Source of the DNA: an uncultured Phycisphaerales bacterium
GTDB lineage: Bacteria > Planctomycetota > Phycisphaerae > WQYP01
DNA: 6,292 nt
Reading direction: 5' to 3'
Assembly: GCA_937901265.1 (NCBI GenBank)
Contig: CALCHA010000649.1
Location: forward strand, 1-6,292
Shown here: positions 1 to 4,187 of the stretch, piece by piece
Numbering within the stretch: the first letter of the stretch is position 1
How the letters are laid out: every line of letters starts with the position of its first letter
Notes under the pieces: model-generated
Told to the model about the DNA's origin: nothing
The model's database searches: none
Seen by the model: only the letters and a program-made list of their open reading frames with translations
Made by a program: the position numbers and the translations under genes

Positions 1-213
1 CAGAAACCGCAACGCCTGCTTGTACGTCTCCAGTTGCGACAGCTCCGCATAAATATGCTTCACCCCCTCCGGCAGTCCCGCCCCCCCGCGCTCCTCCCCC
101 GGAAACTCCGTTTCCCCACGATGGTACATCCACACCTTGTGCCCCTCCGCCGCAAGCTGCCGCACAATCCACGGCCCAACAAACTTCGTCCCCCCCAGGA
201 TCAATATCTTCAT
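1..213 (-). CDS. NAD-dependent epimerase/dehydratase, N-terminal part (3' end outside window)
   Basis: The minus strand from ATG 213 reads through the left window edge without a stop, giving 71 residues that begin MKILILGGTKFVGPWIVRQL. This is the first beta strand and glycine motif of an extended-SDR Rossmann fold (GGTKFVG, residues 7-13, matching the family GxxGxxG/GGTxFxG pattern). The end of strand 2 carries HKVWMYHRGE, where family members hold the adenosine ribose. It therefore binds NAD(P) and probably modifies a nucleotide sugar or similar substrate in the cytoplasm. The catalytic YxxxK lies beyond the window, so specificity cannot be read. The start is supported by GAGGA 7 nt upstream of the ATG. 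It is absent from most six-frame listings because it has no stop inside the window. Confidence 0.85.
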   Translation of the reverse strand, partial: MKILILGGTKFVGPWIVRQLAAEGHKVWMYHRGETEFPGEERGGAGLPEGVKHIYAELSQLETYKQALRFL

Positions 214-291
214 GCGCCCATCCTCACACGTTCGCCCCACAGTTTACCACACCCCATCCCCTTCGCACCCTCCCGCCCACACCCAACCTCC

Positions 292-325
292 AAAGCGCGT
301 GTTCCATCCAGCAATGGAACGCTTT
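292..325. repeat. Hairpin-forming intergenic element, arm 1 of a repeat island
   Basis: A perfect 7-bp stem GTTCCAT (301-307) / ATGGAAC (314-320) encloses the 6-nt loop CCAGCA. It is extended by AAAGC (292-296) / GCTTT (321-325) after a 4-nt one-sided bulge. No T-tract follows on either strand. It lies between two divergent genes, about 80 bp upstream of the epimerase start, where a terminator is not expected. This resembles dispersed palindromic intergenic repeats, but only a genome-wide search could show whether it is repeated. Confidence 0.6.
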
Positions 326-356
326 CAAAGAAACCTCACCAAGCTCAGACAGACCT

Positions 357-413
357 CTTCGTGAACTTCGTAGTCCTTCGCCACTTCGTGTTGAAGTCTG
401 GACTCTCGAAGGA
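357..413. repeat. Phased CTTCG repeat with nested inverted repeats
   Basis: CTTCG occurs four times, starting at 357, 366, 376 and 384 (steps of 9, 10 and 8). Overlapping this, ACTTC (383-387) pairs with GAAGT (393-397) around a 5-nt loop, and TCCTTCG (374-380) pairs with CGAAGGA (407-413) outside it. The pattern resembles the short degenerate TTCGTG-type intergenic repeats I remember from Verrucomicrobiota-like genomes; that comparison is from memory. Function unknown. Confidence 0.5.
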
Positions 414-462
414 GGACGTTTCCGATCCTGGTCAAAGACCTGTGGAATCTTGCGCTCGCACC

Positions 463-480
463 CTCGCTCCTCGGAGCGAG
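463..480. repeat. Strong hairpin, arm 2 of the repeat island
   Basis: CTCGCTCC (463-470) and GGAGCGAG (473-480) are perfect 8-bp inverted arms separated by 2 nt (in practice a 7-bp stem with a 4-nt CTCG loop). There is no downstream T-run on either strand. The rest of the 380-bp gap 214-593 holds no ORF I would defend; the ORFs crossing it are low-complexity shadows. Confidence 0.55.
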
Positions 481-593
481 AAGACGTTCGACGCAGCTCC
501 CCCGGCAAGCCCCGCGGAGAGATTCCCACAATCCCCGCCTAAGATGACACAGCTTCCGCATCTTCCAACCCCCTGCATCAAGGACACCCCCCT

Positions 594-1007
594 ATGCCAC
601 CCCCCCTCAACCCCATCCCGCCCGCCCTCCGCGACACCCTGAACCGCCTCCACGCCACACTCCTCGCGCTCCACAAGGAACTTCTCGACCATGATCGCCG
701 TCGTTATGAGGCCCAGCATGGGTCCATGGGTGCCCCCGGCAACGTCCTGCAGCTCGTGATCAACGACCCTTGGTTCGCCTGGCTCCGCCCGCTCACCGCG
801 ACCATCTCGCAAATCGACGAATTTCTCGCCTCCAGAACCCCGCGACCGCCCGCCGAAGCTGACGCCCTCATCGCCCAAACCAAAACCCTCCTCACCCCCG
901 CCGAAGAGGGCACCCCCTTCCAACGCGACTACTTCCGCGACCTGCACGAATCCCCCGACGTCGCCTCCGCCCACGGCCACTGGCGAACCCTTCTCCAGAC
1001 GCTCTGA
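594..1007 (+). CDS. Conserved-looking helical protein of unknown function, 137 aa
   Basis: This is a small soluble protein with no signal peptide, no membrane segment and no catalytic motif I recognise. After a Pro-rich start it appears helical: an Arg/His-rich helix (LHKELLDHDRRRYEAQHG, about residues 26-43), then a hydrophobic block with the motif NDPWFAWLRPL (residues 57-67), then an Asp/Glu-bearing helix (ISQIDEFLASR) and a C-terminal segment ending in HGHWRTLLQTL. The DPWFAWLRPL block resembles a widespread uncharacterised bacterial family, from memory; I assign no domain name. The start is supported by AAGGA at 580-584, 9 nt before the ATG. It is transcribed convergently with the alpha/beta hydrolase. 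The opposite strand is also open over this stretch, but its product is Gly/Glu-rich low complexity. Confidence 0.75.
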   Translation: MPPPLNPIPPALRDTLNRLHATLLALHKELLDHDRRRYEAQHGSMGAPGNVLQLVINDPWFAWLRPLTATISQIDEFLASRTPRPPAEADALIAQTKTLLTPAEEGTPFQRDYFRDLHESPDVASAHGHWRTLLQTL

Positions 1008-1139
1008 ACCCTCGTCCGGATCCCTCAATGCCCTTCGCGCAGGCGACGCGTATTCCATCCATCTGCGTAAAAGTGAACCCCCTGTGATAAGGCGAAGGAC
1101 AGAACGATTCACCCCATCACAGGAGCTCACGCAGGGACC
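1008..1139. other. Intergenic gap with inverted repeat
   Basis: There is no gene here. CCTGTGAT (1081-1088) and ATCACAGG (1116-1123) are perfect 8-bp inverted arms 27 nt apart. The stretch ATCTGCGTAA (1061-1070) resembles the degenerate 'CTGCGTAA / CTGTGAT' intergenic repeats seen in various bacteria, from memory. Role unknown. Confidence 0.4.
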
Positions 1140-1165
1140 CAGGAGCAGCGGTGCCGCCGCTCCTG
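1140..1165 (-). terminator. Probable terminator hairpin of the alpha/beta hydrolase gene
   Basis: Twelve-base arms 1140-1151 and 1154-1165 pair with a single mismatch (A1147/C1158). This GC-rich hairpin begins 5 nt beyond the hydrolase stop codon (1170-1172). No T-tract follows on the minus strand, so it may work as a 3'-stabilising or U-tract-less terminator. It also lies at the end of the convergent 594-1007 gene and could serve both. Confidence 0.55.
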
Positions 1166-1169
1166 ACGA

Positions 1170-2261
1170 TCACTTCACCGTCGGCAGGAATTCCTTGAGT
1201 ACTTCCACCGTCCGCGCCAGCTGGTCGTGATGCAGATTGTGGGCCGCGCCGTCAATCGTCACCAGCCGGCCGTGCTTCATCACCTTCGCCGCCTCTTCAT
1301 TCGCCTTGCGCGTCGCGGGCGGAGCGTCGGCCTTGAGGATCAGCGCCGGCACGGTGATCTCCGCCAAGGCGTTGCCCGTGCCCATCGTGCCCGACACCGC
1401 CTGCCGCGATTGCTGGGTGTAGGTCCCGTGATATTGCTTCTTCGAGAGTGCCCAATACTCGCAATCCACCATGTCCCACTTCGGATTGTCCCGGTGAGCG
1501 ATGGCCACCAGGTCTGCATAGCTGTGATTGTTCTGCGCCACCAGCGCTTCGGGCGTACCGAACATCGTCAGAGAAAACCGCCCGGGAGCCGCCGCCGCGG
1601 TACTCCCGCCACGCGCCGCTCCACGGCCGCCATTGGCCACTGCCGGTCCGCCACTGGGCGCTCCCGGTGCGGTGGCGGGGGCTCCGCCGCGGCCGCCGCG
1701 CCCGCCCGGACCCCCGACCCCCGGAAGGCCCGGATCCAGCATGATGATCGCCGACGCCAGATCGGGATATTCCGCTCCGACCCGCATCACCGTGGCCGCG
1801 CCCATCGAGTGACCCATCAGGATCGGCCTGTCGAGCTGGAGGGCGTGCACCGCGCCCACCACATCCTTCACCATGGTGTCCCGGTCATCCGACGCCGTAT
1901 TCGGGTCGGACAGTCCGTGGCCACGCGCGTCCAGCATGTAAATGTCGTACGAATCCTGCAGCTTCCACGCCAGCGTCGTCCAGCACAGGCCATTGTCCGT
2001 CACGCCATGACACATCACGATCACCGGCTTTCCCGGCGCCGGAACCGCATGGTAATAGTGGATGCGGATGCCGTTGGCGTACACATAGCCATCCGACCAG
2101 CCCGCCGGGATGCCCGGCGGCTCATGGGTCGCCGCAGCGATCGCCGGCTTCGACGCCGAACGCACACTCGCCTTGCCACTGCCATCCTTGGCCTTCATGT
2201 CCGCGGCGCAACCGCCCGTAAGCAGTGCCGCCACCAGAAAAATTCCAACGTTTCGCCGCAT
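1170..2261 (-). CDS. Lipoprotein alpha/beta hydrolase with Gly/Arg-rich insertion, 363 aa
   Basis: A secreted serine hydrolase of the alpha/beta fold, substrate unknown. The start at 2261 is preferred over the in-frame ATG at 2273, because GGAG at 2268-2271 is 6 nt from 2261 while no SD precedes 2273. Residues 1-18 form a lipoprotein signal ending LLTGGC (lipid-modified Cys18). The core shows the oxyanion-hole HG (85-86 in VMCHGVTDNG), strand 4 DARGHGLSD (111-119), the nucleophile elbow GHSMG with Ser152, and the likely charge relay Asp312 (LILKADAPP) and His341 (GAAHNLHHD). Right after strand 6 (MLDPGLPG) sits an extra stretch of about 45 residues (181-227) rich in Gly, Arg, Ala and Pro (GGPGGRGGRGG and similar), placed where the cap domain starts. 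The rest is of normal length for the family. It appears monocistronic. It could be an esterase, lipase, lactonase or dehalogenase-like enzyme; the sequence does not decide. Confidence 0.88.
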   Translation of the reverse strand: MRRNVGIFLVAALLTGGCAADMKAKDGSGKASVRSASKPAIAAATHEPPGIPAGWSDGYVYANGIRIHYYHAVPAPGKPVIVMCHGVTDNGLCWTTLAWKLQDSYDIYMLDARGHGLSDPNTASDDRDTMVKDVVGAVHALQLDRPILMGHSMGAATVMRVGAEYPDLASAIIMLDPGLPGVGGPGGRGGRGGAPATAPGAPSGGPAVANGGRGAARGGSTAAAAPGRFSLTMFGTPEALVAQNNHSYADLVAIAHRDNPKWDMVDCEYWALSKKQYHGTYTQQSRQAVSGTMGTGNALAEITVPALILKADAPPATRKANEEAAKVMKHGRLVTIDGAAHNLHHDQLARTVEVLKEFLPTVK

Positions 2262-2283
2262 CTCGGTCTCCACTATCGACTGT

Positions 2284-2345
2284 CATGCGAGAAAATACCT
2301 GTCACCAACCCGTGCCGCTCGCATGCGACGCGTGGAAATTTCCAC
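2284..2345. promoter_or_regulatory. Palindrome cluster upstream of the hydrolase gene (candidate operators)
   Basis: Upstream of the hydrolase start lie a perfect 14-bp palindrome GTGGAAATTTCCAC (2332-2345) and, 3 bp away, a perfect 10-bp palindrome TCGCATGCGA (2319-2328). A further copy of the half-site, CATGCGAG (2284-2291), is inverted against CTCGCATG (2318-2325). The region is markedly AT-richer than the surrounding genes. A weak minus-strand promoter can be read just upstream (TTGTTG, 18 nt, TATTGT around 2346-2375). The binding factor is unknown. Confidence 0.45.
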
Positions 2346-2423
2346 AATACTCACATTTTTTCAACAGCAACAAGTCATCTTAAGGCAACGACGGGTTTCA
2401 TACACCGCCATCGCCCCAAGTAC

Positions 2424-2475
2424 AAGTTACTTAAACAACTGCGGAGCGAATGAGCGAATGGGTAAAGTTACTTGA
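2424..2475. repeat. Direct repeat of AAGTTACTT(A/G)A
   Basis: AAGTTACTTAA (2424-2434) and AAGTTACTTGA (2465-2475) match at 10 of 11 positions, 41 bp apart. Each contains the small palindrome AAGT-T-ACTT. A looser relative, AAGTCATCTTAA, lies at 2372-2383. These may be transcription-factor half-sites or chance in an AT-rich stretch. The pair overlaps the end of the esterase-like remnant. Confidence 0.3.
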
Positions 2476-2580
2476 GAATTCCTGGCCATCATCCGTGTGC
2501 CCATCGACGTTCTAAATGTGCGGCACGCCCTGCTCCTTCAGATACGTGTGCATGCCCCGGCTCACGCAGATCAGGTTCTT
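2434..2580 (-). pseudogene. C-terminal remnant of an esterase-like (feruloyl esterase/esterase-D type) gene
   Basis: On the minus strand the frame reads NLICVSRGMHTYLKEQGVPHI, then an in-frame TAG (2512-2514), then NVDGHTDDGQEFSSNFTHS and on to TAA at 2431-2433. From memory, PF00756-type esterases attached to glycan-degrading systems end in a segment like 'MHxYLxxxGVPHxWxVDGHxHDxxxWxxNxYxF', carrying the catalytic His. Here the position expected to be Trp is TAG (one base from TGG) and the expected catalytic His is Asp (GHTDDG). The body of the enzyme is missing: above about 2560-2580 the sequence changes to the CLC fragment on the other strand. The homology on both sides of the stop argues for decay rather than a true gene end. 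The identification rests on recalled motifs only. Confidence 0.5.
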
Positions 2581-3043
2581 CTCCCGCTGGCTCCTCATCG
2601 GCATCCCCGTCGGGTTCGTCGTCGGCGTCGCCGTCGCCGTCGCCTTCTTTCTCTGGTGCCTCGACAAAGCCACCGAAATCCGCTGGTCCACCCTCACCTT
2701 CAACGGCCTCCCCTGGCTCCTCTCCCTCCTGCCCCTCGGCGGCGTCCTCATCTCCGCCCTCTACCTCGCCATGGGCAAAAAAGTCGAGGCCGGAAACAAC
2801 CTCATTGTCGATCAAATCCACGAACCCGGCGGCGGCATCCCGGCACGCATGACCCCCGCCGTCCTCCTCGGCACCGTCATCACCCATCTCTTCGGCGGCT
2901 CCGCCGGCCGCGAGGGAACCGCCGTTCAAATGGGTGGCAGCATCGCCAGCACCCTCGGCAAGCTGTTTCACCTCCGTCCCCAGGACGTCCGCCTCATCCT
3001 CATGGCCGGCGTCGCCGCCGGATGGGGACGGTTTAGTTTTTGA
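2552..3043 (+). pseudogene. Truncated CLC-type anion transporter, fluoride (CLC-F-like) branch
   Basis: The 163 residues from ATG 2552 match the first third of a CLC anion/proton antiporter (full length about 420-470 aa). Residues 13-36 are a first membrane helix, 53-73 another, followed by VEAGNNLIVDQI (78-89), EPGGGIPARM (91-100) and the pore motif GSAGREGTAVQMGG (116-129). Glu121 of GREGT corresponds to the gating/proton Glu148 of E. coli ClC. GNNLI stands where Cl- transporters have GSGIP (Ser107 aligned with Asn83), and GREGT replaces GREGP. These exchanges are, as I recall, typical of fluoride-exporting CLC-F proteins. Homology stops at GVAAGWG (about 159), where FGxxFGTPL should follow, and a chance FSF-stop ends the frame. 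A 2516 ATG also exists in frame, but that extension overlaps the esterase remnant and neither start has a clear SD. No fluoride riboswitch was recognised upstream. Probably non-functional. Confidence 0.8.
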
Positions 3044-3155
3044 TCGTGGGTTCCTCGGGCTGAGGCTTATCGTCCTGGAGATCGGCATCGAGTTCTTCGA
3101 GGGTGGCGTCCGTCGCCCGCGCGCCCGCAGCCGCCTTCCAATGCCCCCTCAACAT
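3033..3155 (-). CDS. Small acidic-tailed ORF (40 aa) overlapping the ygaP-like gene; possible frameshifted extension or remnant
   Basis: Starting at ATG 3155, 7 nt inside the end of the rhodanese gene, this frame encodes a basic N-terminus (MLRGHWKAAAGARAT) and a strongly acidic tail (DATLEELDADLQDD, then KPQPEEPTIKN). GGGAGG lies 6 nt before the ATG, so translational coupling is plausible, although the region is G-rich and such a match comes easily. Codon third positions in the acidic half look like real coding sequence. The stop (3033-3035) lies within the last codons of the truncated CLC frame on the other strand. Alternatives are the C-terminal leftover of an unrelated gene, or a tail that joins the rhodanese by a -1 shift in the G-run at about 3156-3170. 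I do not recognise a family. Confidence 0.4.
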   Translation of the reverse strand: MLRGHWKAAAGARATDATLEELDADLQDDKPQPEEPTIKN

Positions 3156-3709
3156 CCCCCGCCTCCCCCGCCGCACGCCGCACGCCGATTCCACGGCATC
3201 TTCCCCAGAAGTATCCCCATCCCGCAAAAATCCGTGATGCCCGCGAACGTCAGACCGGCCCCCACAAATGCCGGGATCACCAGAAATACCGGGTGGATCG
3301 CCCACGCCAGAATCGTGCCCACAAGCACCAACAGCCCGGCGACGATGCGCACCTGCCGCTCAAGCGAAATGACTTTTCCCCCGCCCCGCTCCACCGGCAA
3401 CCCCAGCTTTTCCCACGCCGCCGTGCCCCCTTCGATCGACAACACATTGCCCACGCCCGCCGCCGCAAAGCGCTTGCACGCACTCGCCGCGCGGCCGCCC
3501 GCCTGACAAATGACATACAGCGGATCCCCCTCATTCGCGCGCCGGGCCGCCTCCGCCTGCGGATCCAGCCGGTCCAGCGGAACCGATCGCGCCCCCACCA
3601 CGTGCACGTTCGCAAACTCCGCCGGACTACGCACATCAATAATATTCAACCGCCCGCCCTTCTTGAGCAGCGCGCCCACCTCGCCAGGGGAAATAAGCGT
3701 GGCTTGCAT
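3149..3709 (-). CDS. ygaP: YgaP-like membrane-anchored rhodanese, 186 aa
   Basis: A sulfurtransferase domain fused to a two-helix membrane anchor, predicted to move sulfane sulfur via a cysteine persulfide at the inner membrane. Residues 1-108 form a single rhodanese domain: IIDVRSPAEF (23-32), the active-site loop C68-QAGG-R73, and IEGGTAAWEKLGLPV (92-106). Residues 119-158 form two membrane helices, followed by FAGITDFCGMGILLGKMPWN (155-174), which closely follows E. coli YgaP (GFCGMARLLDKMPWNQRA at its end). The start at 3709 is chosen over an upstream ATG at 3775 that would overlap the previous gene; GGAG is 7 nt upstream. It lies 22 nt after the AhpD-like gene, in one operon. Odd feature: the protein ends in Cys-Gly6-Cys (179-186) after the usual PWNRRA end, and the G-run that encodes this overlaps a second small ORF. 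Confidence 0.9.
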   Translation of the reverse strand: MQATLISPGEVGALLKKGGRLNIIDVRSPAEFANVHVVGARSVPLDRLDPQAEAARRANEGDPLYVICQAGGRAASACKRFAAAGVGNVLSIEGGTAAWEKLGLPVERGGGKVISLERQVRIVAGLLVLVGTILAWAIHPVFLVIPAFVGAGLTFAGITDFCGMGILLGKMPWNRRAACGGGGGGC

Positions 3710-3731
3710 GATGACACTCCTCTCTCTCGGG

Positions 3732-4088
3732 TCAAACCGTGGGCGTTGTCGTGGCCAGTGCATCGAGGGCTTCAATCAACCGTGGCAGATAAGTGTAGGT
3801 GGGTCCACCCTGCATCAGCACCGCCACGCCCGCCGTTTCAAGGACCTGCTCCCGCGTGGCCCCCGCCTTCAGACACGCCTGCACGTGCGAATACATGCAG
3901 TTCTCGCACCGCACGGCCAGCCCAATGCCCAAGGCAATCAATTCCTTTTCCATCACGCTGAGCGCCCCCGCCTTCATCGTCGCCTGGTGCAGCGCACCAA
4001 ACCCTTTGAGAATTTCCGGCACCGCCTCCCGGACAGGTTTCATCGCCGCCGCGCTGTTCTGATAATAATGCTGGGCATTGGTGGTCAT
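3732..4088 (-). CDS. AhpD-like carboxymuconolactone decarboxylase-family protein, 118 aa
   Basis: A small all-helical protein of the AhpD/CMD superfamily, predicted to be a thiol-based peroxidase or redox partner. The core motif is present with exact spacing: Glu49, Cys61, Cys64 and His68 (ELIALGIGLAVRCENCMYSH), matching the Glu118/Cys130/Cys133/His137 spacing of mycobacterial AhpD. A CxxC pair with this His indicates disulfide redox chemistry rather than lactone decarboxylation. The C-terminal AVLMQGGPTYTYLPRLIEAL is the usual final helix of short family members, and the length is normal. GGGAG is 6 nt before the ATG. It is the first gene of the operon with the YgaP-like rhodanese and is divergent from the ArsR repressor. 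The context suggests it helps reduce or relay persulfides or peroxides. Confidence 0.9.
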   Translation of the reverse strand: MTTNAQHYYQNSAAAMKPVREAVPEILKGFGALHQATMKAGALSVMEKELIALGIGLAVRCENCMYSHVQACLKAGATREQVLETAGVAVLMQGGPTYTYLPRLIEALDALATTTPTV

Positions 4089-4120
4089 GACGCGCTCCCA
4101 AGGTTATTTTGTCACCGGCT

Positions 4121-4149
4121 TTGCGTGCGACACCGCGACGACTTATGAT
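4121..4149 (+). promoter_or_regulatory. Predicted arsR promoter
   Basis: TTGCGT (4121-4126), a 17-nt spacer and TATGAT (4144-4149). The -35 is weak and the -10 is strong. Transcription would begin near 4156, inside the inverted repeat, implying autorepression. Confidence 0.55.
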
Positions 4150-4150
4150 C

Positions 4151-4176
4151 ACAATATTACTATAGAGCAATATTGT
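4151..4176. promoter_or_regulatory. Predicted ArsR-family operator
   Basis: Perfect 8-bp inverted arms ACAATATT (4151-4158) and AATATTGT (4169-4176) around a 10-nt centre, giving a 26-bp AT-rich site in a GC-rich region. Position and size fit an ArsR/SmtB dimer operator (typically a 12-2-12-like AT-rich repeat). Binding here would block the minus-strand promoter fully and the arsR start region. Confidence 0.75.
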
Positions 4177-4179
4177 CAA
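4151..4179 (-). promoter_or_regulatory. Predicted promoter of the ahpD-like/ygaP-like operon
   Basis: On the minus strand: a perfect TTGACA (4174-4179), a 17-nt spacer and TATTGT (4151-4156). Transcription would begin near 4144, giving a leader of about 56 nt. Both boxes lie within or touch the arms of the inverted repeat 4151-4176. Confidence 0.7.
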
Positions 4180-4187
4180 GGAGTAAT

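Noticed and set aside
34..642. Plus-strand ORF of 202 codons across the left gap
   Set aside because: Pro/Arg/His-rich; crosses the epimerase in antisense and the hairpin island.
432..1130. Minus-strand ORF of 232 codons over the 594-1007 gene
   Set aside because: Gly/Glu/Val-rich antisense shadow with no SD or motif; the plus frame has SD and a conserved-looking motif.
1227..2453. Plus-strand ORF of 408 codons across the hydrolase
   Set aside because: Product is Arg/His/Pro-rich with no domain. It is the shadow of the well-supported minus-strand hydrolase, produced by high GC3.
2274..2551. Fluoride (crcB-type) riboswitch before the CLC fragment
   Set aside because: I looked for the conserved GGNGATGG...TTCGCC...CCGC pattern and did not find it on the plus strand.
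2489..3088. Minus-strand ORF of 199 codons over the CLC fragment
   Set aside because: Asp/Glu/Gly-rich low complexity from reading antisense of hydrophobic CLC codons.
3710..3775. Upstream start for the rhodanese gene (208 aa)
   Set aside because: Would run into the AhpD-like gene's end, adds non-homologous residues, and lacks the SD found 7 nt before 3709.
4173..4187. TTG start for the ArsR-like gene
   Set aside because: Lies inside the operator arm; ATG 4188 has AAGGAG immediately upstream.
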